Positions 23,460-33,790 of a stretch of DNA of 64,000 nucleotides are shown piece after piece (within the stretch, counting starts at the first letter, position 1; each line of letters starts with the position of its first letter). The stretch covers positions 318,764,616 to 318,828,615 of the forward strand of contig NC_134710.1 of NCBI RefSeq assembly GCF_043290135.1, in the 5' to 3' direction. The DNA is from Rhipicephalus microplus (Eukaryota; Arthropoda; Arachnida; Ixodida; Ixodidae). A model generated the notes under the pieces. The model saw only the letters and a list, made by a program, of their open reading frames with translations. It ran no database searches and was not told the origin of the DNA. Both the position numbers and the translations under genes were made by a program.

Positions 23460-24856
23460 GGGGAGATGCTACTCGAAGACAATTTTTTTTAAATATTCAC
23501 CCTAGAGCAATGAAACTTGAGCTGTTTATGGAACTTTTTATGCTGATTTCAAATATATAATTAGTTTTCTTGCAAGTTGCACACTTTTAGCTCTGCAACA
23601 TGACAAAGTGAAAACCTTAACCCTTTTGCCGCCCCTCTTTTCATCTCTAAACTTCTGTAATTTTTTTCTATTCGTTCATAATGTTTCAAATAAAGTGTAG
23701 AATGTAAATAACTAATTAGGAAGATCATACAAAATATGTAATACGGATGAAAAATAATAAACATAAAGAAGTCCACATTGCACCTATCCTAGTAAAGGTT
23801 TACATACAATTTTTTTATTATACAATAAAATAATGGAATTTAAACTAAATAATTGCATTTCTCATACTTTGAAAAAAATTTGACTAAAATTTGATGCATA
23901 TCCGAGCGCTAGAAGTGCCCGAAAAAAGGGTGGAACATCGGAAAAAATGGCAAAATTTGCTTTTTGAAAAAAAAGAGTTTTAAAGTTAAAATTGAGTTTT
24001 TATTTATGAAAGATATCATTAAATCTGATGAAATTTGCACACCAAAAAAATTCTTGTAGTGGCCACTGCGACTGAAATACGCCAGCACCATGAGTTTGTC
24101 CCTCTCGTCTTCTTCGAGCCGACTCCTCATAAGCATTTCCCTCACAGACAGGGCCATGAAACGCTTGCCAAACTTCCACTACATCTGGCAGAGCCTTGTG
24201 CCAACTGCAAGCTAGGAAGAAGTTCGACAGGGCTGCGAAATCCAAACTAAGTCCAGTGTCATGCCATTTTGTGGCCATGTTTGTGGCACATACTGTCGTA
24301 CATAATGGCGATGTCGTCCCTGCTAAGATTGGCGCTGACCTCATCCATTGCCGCATCACGAACTTTCCGGCTGACGGGTGTGAATAACTTTTGACGCATT
24401 GGCTTTTGCAAGCTAACAAATTAACTGCCGCAAATCGGACCAGCTGCTCGTAGCCTATTCCTACAGAGCACGCCGCACAACGGCTTTCACTTGCGAGCAA
24501 TTCCTTTTCTCATTCATAAAGGAGATAATTACACGAGGAAAGCATTGTTCAGCTATGCTGCTTGACAAGACATGGACCCCGCAAATAGGTTTCACAGCGC
24601 ATACAGGCGCGCAGCAGCCAATGGCGGTCCCCGATCCGTACCACGTGAAAAGCCAGTCGCGGCGCTCGAAGAATTGGACCTTTTAACAGGCACCTTGTGC
24701 TCTTTAGGTGCAATTTTAAAGCATTTTGAATTAAGTCTCGATCTGTATTCTTTTTTTTTATAACAGTAGAGGTACTAATCTTATCAAAACAGGGGAAAAT
24801 AAAAATCGGTAATTTTGAAAAAAACCTCACATTTTTCGACCCGCATCACCCCTTAA
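23460..24856 (-). pseudogene. Mutator-like element remnant, minus strand
   Basis: On the minus strand the region 24500-24260 reads GIGYEQLVRFAAVNLLACKS, then after a one-base slip near 24363 reads DEVSANLSRDDIAIMYDSMC and HKHGHKMA, then stop. DIAIMYDSMCHKHGH corresponds to DITVCYDGTWHKRGH of the transposase at 349-2341, so this keeps the first catalytic Asp. The rest of the transposase is missing; an open frame continuing to 24000 is basic and unplaced. The outer right end is CCGCATCACCCCTTAAG (about 24841-24857). A stretch at 48819-48990 resembles 23461-23600 and may be a related tail. It lies in the first visible Drosha intron, antisense to the gene. Confidence 0.5.
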
Positions 24857-25623
24857 GTCACTGCAATTATTAAGTGACTGCAACTAACCTTGGTCTTGCT
24901 GCACATATATTTACTCTGCACTTCTCTTAGCCTCTGAACTGCTTTGCCCTTAATGAATCACTAATGAAATGCCAAAACACATTATTTGTGTAAATCATCC
25001 ATGTTACACTAAGGGTAATGCTCATTCAGATGGAACACACTCATTGCATTGTGAAATGTCAGTACAGTTTTTTTATTTCTTTTGCATCAATAACCACGCT
25101 GTTATCTTGGTCCTGAAACCAGGGAAGAAATTGGCCTTGGGGAACCTTAGATCCATATATATTACATCATGTCTCAGGAAAGGTGTTGGAAAGATTAGTG
25201 AAGACTAGGCAACATCATCTCGAAGGAAACAACTTAATGTCTCACACCATGTTTTGCTTCAGGCCACATCTTTAACGAGAGGACATCCTCCTGCTTTTAA
25301 TGCAAGTGGACTTTCATGTGCCTGTCATAATACTGCCACATGGGCAACTTGTGCTCTTGCACTTTGAGTGAGTGCACTTTGAGTGAGTGCACTTTGTCGT
25401 TAGTGTTATTTGCTCGCTGTCACACAGCAACACTTAGTGACACACTCAGCAAAGCACACTTTCCAGTGAGTGCATTTGCCAAACTCACTTCTACTGCAAA
25501 GGAATGTCTAGCCTTAGCAGCAGCGGCTTGGGAATAAGTAAAGTATAATCAGACTTCATGTTCATAGTATTCAATAAACTATCATTTTCGCTATTAGGAA
25601 TATTCAGATACATTATAACATAA
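24857..25623. other. Drosha intron spacer with a short tandem repeat
   Basis: TGCACTTTGAGTGAG is repeated in tandem, plus a partial third copy, at 25358-25395. No coding region is supported. Confidence 0.45.
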
Positions 25624-27136
25624 TACAGTGCAGACCACTTATAACATAACCACTTTTTACTGCAGAACTGGTTACAATGCGGTCTTTTTCGACTCTCTTT
25701 TACCCTCCAATATAACCTCATGTATACACGTACCACTTATTGTGCAGTTTTCCAAGGTGAAGGGCCGGTTATAATGCAGTCGCTGGAAATTCTTGTGACC
25801 ATCGTGGTAGCGAGTGCGCTTCTGAAAGGAGATGTGCTGGTTGCGGCATTGGGGAGCGAGGGACGAGGTCGTTACTGAGGAGGAGGAGACACGGAGTAAA
25901 CGAACGAAGGGCAGAGGGAAGAAAAAGAACAGGAAAAATGAGCGCTACATGCTTGCCAGGCTCGCCGAGTGAGGGAAGCGGGCAGTTGTCTTGGCGTCGA
26001 AAAGGCTTTGCATCGGCGCGACGCGGCTGTACAGTGGATTAGCCTCACTAGCGTGGCTTCAGCCGCGCCTGGCTCAACTTGGCAGATGCAATCCCGTTCT
26101 TATCAGCTGCGCTTAACTGTTTCCTGTCAGTAAAGGTGTCGTCGTTACCGTGCTTGCTACAAATATCGCGTTTGTTACCTTGTCCGTAAATTTAATACTT
26201 CTAACGGCTTTATGAGGCGAGCTTTCGCCTTTGCTGCCAGTGCTCTGTCTTACGTAAGCGTGGTGGTTTCCATCATTCTTGATCTCCCAGCCAATAACGC
26301 AAACTTCGTATCATGGACGCTGTTCTTGGTTTAGATTTTGATTGTGGTCTTTTCGAACCTGGATCTACATTTCTTACACAAACTTGCCACGACAAGATAC
26401 TGAATGGCAGGCTAGGTCTAATTGGCATTAATTGGGCTTCGGTAGCGATCGCAATCCTAAGTTGTGGTTTGGTACGGAAGAAACTTTTTGTGGTGGCTGG
26501 ACTTGATAGTAATGGATACATATTGTTACGTGAAGGTACACGCGATAATAGGCGTTTCAAGATATATTTACACCACGCCAACGCGCAAGCCAAGATGGAG
26601 AACAAGAGCTGAAGATGATGATCCTTCTTACCCTGGTGCATACCCACCAAGGGGCCCTACACCAAAATTGTGTCGTCTTTCTCTGCGGCTATCTAACCGC
26701 TTTTGTGAGACATTGTCTCACAACAATATCATTAATGAAAACGAGGGTGCCTCGTTGAATGGTGGTTCGTGATTCAATTGGCGTCTTTCAAAGCATAAAG
26801 TTCTGGACGTGATTCGACATTCTGCGCAATGCGCATAATCGAGGCAGTCTGAGAAGCAATCAACGAATTTCTGCAATGGTACTTTCTTTTGTTAGACCCC
26901 CTCTCTCTCTTTCGTGTTCATTTTGTTGGCAAGGCATGTTTTTGGACGTTAAACTTTTTTAACATTTGGAATTGCAATAAAAGGTTGTAATCACCATGTA
27001 TAGAATGCTTTAATTCTCTCTCGGACACGCGAGGCTGCTTGCTCAACACATTTTGCGTGATTGCAGCCCTTGAAAAAGGTTGTTTTGGTTATAGTGCAGA
27101 TATTTGCTACTTACATTATAAGCAGTCTGTACTGTA
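25624..27136. mobile_element. pogo/Tigger-like DNA element, copy B (complete ends)
   Basis: Terminal inverted repeats TACAGTGCAGACCACTTATA... (from 25624) and TACAGTACAGACTGCTTATA... (reverse complement, ending 27136) match at about 20 of 25 positions. TA at both ends fits the TA target of the Tc1/mariner-pogo group. The 1.5-kb body aligns with copy A. No transposase motif (HTH or DDE) is seen in any frame, so this is a non-autonomous element. It sits in a Drosha intron. Confidence 0.65.
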
Positions 27137-27188
27137 TACAATGAAAAAAAACAAACTACTTTTTTATTTTCATTCGCAGGCACCCTAG

Positions 27189-28343
27189 CATACCTGCCAA
27201 GTCTCCCGGATTGTCCGGGGGACTCCTGGATTTTGACCATTTTTTTCGTTTGTACGGTCGTCATGAAAATCTCCCGGAAATAGAAATTTCTGTGTGGGAT
27301 CTGGCTGTATTGACTAAAATGCAGGCCAGTCCATTCCAGACTTTTTGCGAACCCACCGCATTTTACTATAAATGAATTTAGGAAGCATTTATCTGAACTT
27401 ACAGTAGCCTCAGTGATGCGAAACCGTGGCAGATACGAATTCATAAAATTCCCCAGCCAAATTTCACTGTGTCATTGGGCAGAAATTCGAATTTTCCCAA
27501 CACTTTTCCTAATCGCGGCGTGATAAGAACTTTAATACCGAAACCGTCGAACGAAGGCTAATCGAGGGCAGCATGCTCGAAGCTTGAGAAGTATGCGTGT
27601 GACCAGCGCATGCACTGTCTTCTACAGTGCATGTGGTTGTTGCCACAACCACTGTGGGCGAAACCGCGGTCGTTCTTGACACAATCATGTATGGCCACGA
27701 CGTTACTGACAGCACTCTGAAAGTGTGTGTGCGTCCAACACTTGACTGGTCAAAGCAGTGCTGTTTCCCGCAAACTTGCAAACATTACCGTGGCAGATGC
27801 GATCATAGATGGCATAAAACGGCTTAGTTTTGAAGGCATGTGTGCAACCAATGCAAGTGCATTGAAAACAGAATAGTTTGCCGCCACTGCCGCGGACACA
27901 ACTGTGGCGATGCGATAGCGATCTATGAGCTCCGAGGGCACGTGGCTAACACAGCGGTAGATTAAACGTAGTAAAGACCTAAAAAAGGTTAGAACCATTT
28001 CGGCGTTTCAGTCCAAAGAATCTAGCGGCGAGCAAAGCCAAAGCTTTGACTCACGCTTTCCCGGCAGCCAGCTGCGCTGGTCCCATCCGCTCATGTGTGT
28101 CCCAGGAAGACATACACGAGTCGTTTTGACAGAAATAGATTTCGCTAGTGGTTTTGATGACGTGAAATTTCGGGAATATTTACGCTCCCCTTTGAGAAAC
28201 TCACCGTAGTGGGAAACCTACCTCGTCTGTTTCGCCAAGCCATCATAAGACCGCAACATACCAAGTAATCGCTTGCCCCCCCCCCCCCCCCCCCGTGTTG
28301 CAAAAATCTCCCGGATTCAGAATTGTTGAACTTGGTAGATATG
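27189..28343. mobile_element. TIR element (CATACCTGCCAAG), 1.16 kb
   Basis: The left end is CATACCTGCCAAG (27189-27201) and the right end reads CATATCTACCAAG on the minus strand (28331-28343); 11 of 13 bases match. A second copy begins at 63585 and aligns block for block (GTCTCC, GGACTCCTGGATTT, CATGAAAAATCTCCCGGAAAT, GATGCGAAACCG). A C19 run lies at 28276-28294 inside it. No transposase was recognised; short minus-strand frames (27509-27998) have no known motif. Superfamily not assigned; a hAT-type element is possible. Confidence 0.55.
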
Positions 28344-28885
28344 TCGTACCCAGGACTGCCAGGAGCATGTCCAGAACACTCCCACTCCATGCAGTGGTCG
28401 CAACTGCTCCATTTGCACATGAAGGCTATTGTAATAAATTCAAACTTTGTTGAACATGGCAATATGTCTTTACAATCGTGAAGAATGTACACAAAATATA
28501 TAGGCATGTGCATTTACTATGTATACAGATAAGCCTGAGAAAGATTAGAATTTCAAATTTTTTATTGCACAGCAGCTATATGGACCTCAATAGTATTTTA
28601 AGGGCTGCTTATAGCTGTAACACATTACTAGTTAGGAAAAATTGCTTTAAATAACAAATATCCACTGTACTACTTAGTTATTGATTGCCATTACCATAAT
28701 TTCCAAAGTACGCGTCCCTTCTCATGTAGCAGCATTCTGGCTAAGAGAGATTCCTAATAACTTGTGATGTAAGGCAGTCAAGTGGATGTAGAGCCTAACA
28801 AGTATTATCTGCCTATTTTTATTCGTCATGCACTAAAACTGTTAGCACTCCACTAAGCGTCACCATTCTTGTGTCCTGTTCGCAG

Positions 28886-29248
28886 GTCAAGGGAAAGACG
28901 AAGAAGTCGTAGTGAAGAGAGACGCCGCCGGAGTTCACCTAGTAGCAGGCGAGATGTGCGACAGCACTTGCGAGATGAGCCAAGGCAGCGTAGTTCACAC
29001 CGAAGCCGGTCACATCATTCAACATCTTCTAGAGATCGTCACCGTGACTCATCTCGCCCCAGGTCATCTAATCACAGAAGAGCTTCACCACGTTCTCATT
29101 GTTCTCCAAGACTCGTCCAACATACAGACAGGAGACATGATTACCATGATGAGAGACGGAAGAGAAGTGAAATGGAAGAGAAAGAGAGGAGGCTAAGCAC
29201 AAGTAGGAGCTTCTCAACCAGAACAGGCAGGCAATCTCCAGAGGATGG
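28886..29248 (+). CDS. Drosha: Drosha, RS-rich exon
   Basis: A 363-nt exon between GTTCGCAG (AG 28884-28885) and GG|GTAAGA (donor 29249). It encodes about 120 residues dominated by Arg, Ser, His, Asp and Glu, with many RS, SR and RD dipeptides (RRSRSEERRRR, SHRSRSHHS, SSRDRHRDSSRPRS). Drosha has such an RS-rich region between its Pro-rich N-terminus and the catalytic part; in animals it is linked to nuclear localisation and phosphorylation. Incoming and outgoing phases (one base completing a codon, two bases left over) match exons 21745-21846 and 45203-45338 exactly. Taken alone it could be any SR-type protein; the exon chain makes it Drosha. Confidence 0.8.
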
Positions 29249-30142
29249 GTAAGAAAAAGGACACAATGGTGTCAGCTTTTCATTGCCAAAGTGCCTGCTG
29301 TTGCTTGTATGAAAAGAATAGGAGGAACTGAGCACCTCGACATTGAGCAAAGTCTATACGAAGCTACGAATGATATTGAAAAAAGCATATGTACGATTTA
29401 TGCTTTCCCGTTGTCATGTTTTTATTATCTATTTATTGTGATGTGAACTTTTTTGCAAGCTTAACCTTTTTATTATTTTTGCATCTGTAAAAAGGCAATT
29501 GATGTGCCTAAATTTGCACATGCAAACTGTGCATTTTATTTATTATGCGACCACCGACAACCACACCGCTATCAGTTATCGCCTCAAAAAGCCTTATGGC
29601 AATAAGCATCCCTGGCTATCTGCCCGGGCACGCGTGTGGCGTAGCTGCACTTTAAGCCTACTGCACGCTTTTAGTAGGCGACTACCTAAACGCGCTGGGC
29701 CGCCGATTGCTGCCGCTTGGTTGTGCGGGACCGTGCTCAGGCTTGTACTGATTTATAGGAAAGCAAACAGCTTGCTGTCCCGAAGTTTAGCGTTGCTGGT
29801 TGCAGACACCGAAAAATGTTGCTGTATTATGCTAAAACGTGCACTGTACAGCAAGCGTAGCACTGTTGTAAGTTGCGCGCTTTTATTCAACGACAGTTCA
29901 AACGGGCCTCCGTCCGCTACCAGGACTGCTGGAGCATCGCGGAGAGCACACTGCTTGCGGAAATCCAGCAGGGTTCATTCAGCAGGTTACTGTGTAGCAA
30001 GCATATTGGCAGTCACAGTGTGTGCCGAGTAGGCGAAGTGCTGCACGCAATTAGCCATGCAGTAAACGATTCGGCTCTGCGACCTTACCACGTAAAAAAA
30101 AAAGCATCAGTTTTTGCATAAGCAGACCACGAAACAAGGGTA
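29249..30142. other. Drosha intron; unidentified repeat-like block
   Basis: A frame of 177 codons spans 29499-30032 on the plus strand, but it begins in AT-rich intron and shows no domain. The block 29590-30120 is GC-richer than its flanks and probably belongs to a transposon I do not recognise. Confidence 0.35.
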
Positions 30143-32076
30143 TCATGAACAGCCTATTGTGTCCGCTCTGTCACTGGCTGCTGCAGCCTGCCTGATGTGA
30201 CGCAGAAGTGCAAGCTGCACCTCTGGGTCAGAGCTGGCGAGCTGTGCCTCCCATTGCTCAAAAGTATTAGAAAGCTCGAACTGACCTAAAAAGGTATCTA
30301 AATTTGATGGTTGGTTTAGGCATCCCCACGAAATGTGGTAGAGCGATGGCGAGCCACCACACCATGGAGACGCATGCCCATACAGGATTGAAAAAATTTT
30401 GTGCAATCTTTCAAGATTGGGAAAGACTCCCGTTTGAATTCTGCGGAGGTCAATCGCATCCTCTCTTTCTAATGATTTGTGGGGGGCGTTGTATTTTTGT
30501 CGCATGCTTCACTGGTTAGCAAGAATTTCGCAGGGGCAATTCTGGATGGGTCATTTTCCTCCTCGATAGCTTCCTCCTGGAGTGTTTCAAAGGATCGAAT
30601 GTGCTGTCGAAGCTCTGCTCAGTTCGTGAGCCCTTGAGCAAAAGCGTCGGCACTTTCGTTTCCCTCCAGGCCTGCGTGTCCTGAACACCAGATCAGCCTG
30701 TATTTGTTCGTCCATCTTCTGCCTAAGAATTTGTTTACTTTTATCGGAAGGCGGCTGTAAGGTCTGGCGTCGCAGGCCAGGGGAGCGAGTCTTCTCGGTC
30801 GCAAAAGGGCGCGCTTCCCAAAGAGCCGATTCTTGGGAAACGATAATCTCGGCGTAAGGGCGCCCGTTCTGGCAAGAATACCGCGGTCAGTCGCCACTTC
30901 TAACAACCAGCTAAATGGTCCCCGGCCAGCGGATTGTCGGCGGGTGACGTGAGGACAGTGTAAAGCCACCCATCCGTCAGGATTAGAGTCCGCGGGACGG
31001 CTGACATGCTGGACAGCGTAGCCATCTCGCGGTCATGCAGGAGGCCCGCAGCCGAACGGCGCCACCATTGTGTGCGTTCGTACAGTTCGCGGAACGTGTG
31101 CAGGCCGGTCCTTTCGTCTCTCTCCCTACGACCGAGCGGTCGAGTGCTTGAATAGGAGAGCGAGAGGAGAGGACGGCAACAAATGTCTAGTCAGTCCAAT
31201 AAACGGACTGGATTGCTTTGGTTGGGCGTGAGGAGAATCGGGAGGCGCAACCGAGGGATTAAAACCTGGCTTCCGAGTTCTCGCGGTAGTTCTGGTCGCA
31301 GCAAAGAGTGCTCTGCACTATCGGCCCTGCCGAGGCAACATGCGACGGTTCCAAAGGTGAAGTCTTGTAAATATTTACATAAGTTTCTGTATATAAAGTC
31401 GAGTTGTAACATTCGAAATGTGCTGGCCTCCATTCCCGAACAAGCAGCAGCAGCCACGACAAGACAAGACGGACACCGAGAAGCAACCAACCTTCTACTC
31501 CCTTCTGTAGCAACAGCCGCTACGCAGCTGGGAGAGCTCTGCTCAAGGGAACAGAGGGAGTGGGTAGAAAGTTGAGTTTTACTGCGGCCTATTGAAAAGA
31601 AACGGCACGCTTCCTGCGAGTCAGAAATGATAATTGTCTGCGGTTCATCTCTCTGTTCCTGTGCTTTAACTGCAAGGACAATGGCAAAGTATTCCGCCTT
31701 GGCGACCGAGGACGTGTACAGCGATGCACATGTCACCATCCAGTTGTCGTTGCTAAGTGCTGATGCAACTGACCGTTTAAAATTGTACCTCGAAGCATTC
31801 ACATGCAAAACATTTGATTTGTTTTTTAATGTTTTTTGGAGCCTTCGCACTCCTCTCTGCTCTTTCTGTTTGATTTTACGTCCATGTTCTTGGGCGGCGG
31901 TGAGATCGAGATCTTGCTGCGGACTGGATCCGGCATTTCTACATGAACCTTGTCCAGAATCTGGGGGTATGGTGGGAAACCCACTCTAGCAAGTATCTCT
32001 CTCACTGCTTTTGTTTGACTTAGACCATTTATCTGCGCAGTCAGTACCGCTGTCTTTAGCTCAGAGTATGTATTAT
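30143..32076 (-). pseudogene. LINE ORF2: RNase H and C-terminal zinc knuckle, broken
   Basis: After the Gypsy insertion the minus strand continues TYSELKTAVLTAQINGLSQT and PQILDKVHVEMPDP, then RNase H: HVNASRYNF (a first catalytic Asp is expected at the N), AKAEYFAIVLAVKA (Glu) and ISDSQEACRFF (Asp). The domain is cut by the solo LTR at 31515-30756 and resumes with RLIWCSGHAGLEGNESADAFA. The last part (30505-30143) carries REDAIDLRRIQTGVFPNL and the knuckle CGGSPSLYHISWGC, ending FEQWEAQLASSDPEVQLALL. The 3' untranslated end is missing or not recognised beyond 30143. RNase H places this LINE in the I/R1-like group, apart from the one at 5.7-8.5 kb. Confidence 0.75.
30756..31515. mobile_element. 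Solo LTR, about 760 bp, inside the LINE RNase H
   Basis: The block interrupts the RNase H domain between SCVAA and the KVNKFLGRRW segment. It starts TGTAAGG and ends GCAACA, the TG...CA ends of an LTR. Flanks GCGGC and GCCGC could be a 5-bp target duplication with one change. TATATAAAG at about 31391 fits a core promoter if the LTR is on the plus strand. No internal retroviral-type coding region is present, so it is the product of LTR-LTR recombination. It is unrelated in sequence to the 180-bp LTRs of the neighbouring Gypsy element. Confidence 0.6.
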
Positions 32077-32256
32077 TGTCATGGCTAAAGGCCGGGCAAG
32101 AAGACAGAGGACGACAAGGTGATGAGCGTGGACAGCACCCACGGTTCCTCCGAGGAAGAAGAAGTCGAAACGGCTGCTCTTTTGTTCTGTTAATACAGAC
32201 CTCGTTTTTTCTGGTCGCACCGTTGTCCTGTATTCTGTTATTTTCACCTAGCGACA
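32077..32256 (+). repeat. 5' LTR of the Gypsy element
   Basis: Starts TGTCATGG and ends AGCGACA, 180 bp. It differs from the 3' LTR at about 10 positions by eye (roughly 5-6 percent) with no length change. Such short LTRs are near the lower limit for Gypsy elements. Confidence 0.9.
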
Positions 32257-32257
32257 T

Positions 32258-32272
32258 TGGTGGAGGTGCTGG
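32258..32272 (+). promoter_or_regulatory. Probable primer-binding site
   Basis: TGGTGGAGGTGCTGG begins one base after the 5' LTR. It starts with TGG, the complement of a tRNA CCA end, as expected for the site that pairs with the 3' end of a host tRNA to prime minus-strand DNA. The tRNA species was not determined. Confidence 0.65.
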
Positions 32273-32285
32273 ACTTCTCCAGCTG

Positions 32286-33719
32286 ATGCTTGGGGCACCT
32301 CCGGGCCCTAGCACATCGAGTCCGCCACCGCAATCTGTTCCTGCAGTAGATACTCCTGTCCACCGCTACAGTCGCCGACAGCGCGGCCTTAGTCCCGAGG
32401 CGATCTCGCTCGAACTTCTCCAGCAACACACTGTTCCGGGAGAAATGGCTACCGGAGGGCCTTCACAGCTTACTGTTGATCAGCCCCTAATTCCTGAGAC
32501 CTTCCATGGTGAGGTTTATGAAGACGTCGAGGACTGGTTAGCCCAGTATGAGCAAGTCGCCAAAGCCAACCGCTGGTCCACTGAACAAAAGCTATCGCGC
32601 GTCTACTTTGCTTTGGCAGACAGCGCTCGTACGTGGTGCGAGAACCACGAGTCAACGCTATCTTCGTGGGAGGAATTTCGGCAGCAAATTCTCGGGGCAT
32701 TCGCAAACACCGACCGGCGTGATTCTGCTCTGCAGCTCATCGAGGCACGCATACAGAAACGAAACGAGAGCGTCGCCATGTTTGTGGAAGACATGGCCCG
32801 CCTATTTCAGCGAGCTGACCCCGAGATGCCTGAAGGTAAAAAACTTCGACATTTCATGAGGGGCGTCAAGGAAGAGCTGTTTGCCAGTCTCCTACACAAC
32901 CCGCCAACAAGCTTACCGGAATTCGTCAAAGAGGCTACAACAATCGAGCGAGCACCGCAGCAACGGTGCCGATACCATGACCAACCAAACAAGACATCTC
33001 CCAGCCTCTCTGCTTTGAGTGCCGGTAGTGAGTGTTCTCTGCGCGAGCTCATTCGTGAGGTCGTTCGAAACGAGATCCGAAACCTCTTTGTGACTCCACA
33101 AGAAAATACCATGGCTTGCGTTGCAGAAGTTGTGCGGCTAGAACTCCGCCAAGCATTTTCGTTGCCCGAATCGCTCTCAGACCAGCGGTATGTAAGCTAC
33201 GCATCAGCTGTCCGTCGACCCACTCCAGTGTCGTACAACTCGTCGCCACTGGCTTATCGTGACGTCAGCCAAGGGCCTTACAACGAGCCGTGGGCCCCGG
33301 CTCCCAATGCGCCGCAGCCGTATCCACAGTCTAACGTGCCTATGCAAACGGCGCCGATGTACACTCCGCCGACATCTGCATCTTGGTCGCAAGGTATGCC
33401 CACAAGTCGACCATTCATTCGTAAGACGGACTTGTGGCGCCCCGTCGACTGTCGACCACTTTGCTTTCATTGCGGAGAAGCCGGCCATATTTTTCGCTAT
33501 TGCCCGTACCGTGACCGTAAATATCATAACTTTCTTCAATCCTCCCCTCGTGCTTATTTCGATAACCGTTGTGACAGCAGTGCAGGCCCGCAAGCACAGC
33601 AACCCGAAGTGCCGTATCGTCGACCCCGCTCTCCTTCACCTGCGCCGAACTCGCCGCCGCAGCGCAGTTACTCCGAGGTGGTCCGGGGCAGATCTCTTAG
33701 CCCTCGTCGGAGAAACTAA
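32286..33719 (+). CDS. Gypsy gag polyprotein
   Basis: An intact 477-residue frame from ATG 32286 to TAA 33717-33719. It carries a Gypsy-type capsid region (FHGEVYEDVEDWLAQYEQVA, WCENHESTLSSWEEF, RNESVAMFVEDMARLF, LRHFMRGVKEELF). A zinc knuckle CFHCGEAGHIFRYC (CX2CX4HX4C) follows at about residue 396. The tail is Arg/Ser/Pro-rich. Gag forms the particle and binds RNA through the knuckle. This is the only undamaged gene of the element. The frame also stays open through the 5' LTR, but ATG 32286 is the first Met after the primer-binding site. Confidence 0.85.
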   Translation: MLGAPPGPSTSSPPPQSVPAVDTPVHRYSRRQRGLSPEAISLELLQQHTVPGEMATGGPSQLTVDQPLIPETFHGEVYEDVEDWLAQYEQVAKANRWSTEQKLSRVYFALADSARTWCENHESTLSSWEEFRQQILGAFANTDRRDSALQLIEARIQKRNESVAMFVEDMARLFQRADPEMPEGKKLRHFMRGVKEELFASLLHNPPTSLPEFVKEATTIERAPQQRCRYHDQPNKTSPSLSALSAGSECSLRELIREVVRNEIRNLFVTPQENTMACVAEVVRLELRQAFSLPESLSDQRYVSYASAVRRPTPVSYNSSPLAYRDVSQGPYNEPWAPAPNAPQPYPQSNVPMQTAPMYTPPTSASWSQGMPTSRPFIRKTDLWRPVDCRPLCFHCGEAGHIFRYCPYRDRKYHNFLQSSPRAYFDNRCDSSAGPQAQQPEVPYRRPRSPSPAPNSPPQRSYSEVVRGRSLSPRRRN

Positions 33720-33790
33720 CAGCTGCGACCTTTGGGGGGAAGGTTGCCGCCCGTCGAGATGCTATCACACCCCCAACATCTTCTCTATGA

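Noticed and set aside
25358..25395. CRISPR-like direct repeats
   Set aside because: Units are immediately adjacent without spacers. It is a simple tandem repeat in a eukaryotic genome.
29499..30032. Plus-strand open frame of 177 codons
   Set aside because: It has no recognisable domain, begins in AT-rich intron, and is not flanked by splice sites in a useful phase. Probably part of an unidentified repeat.
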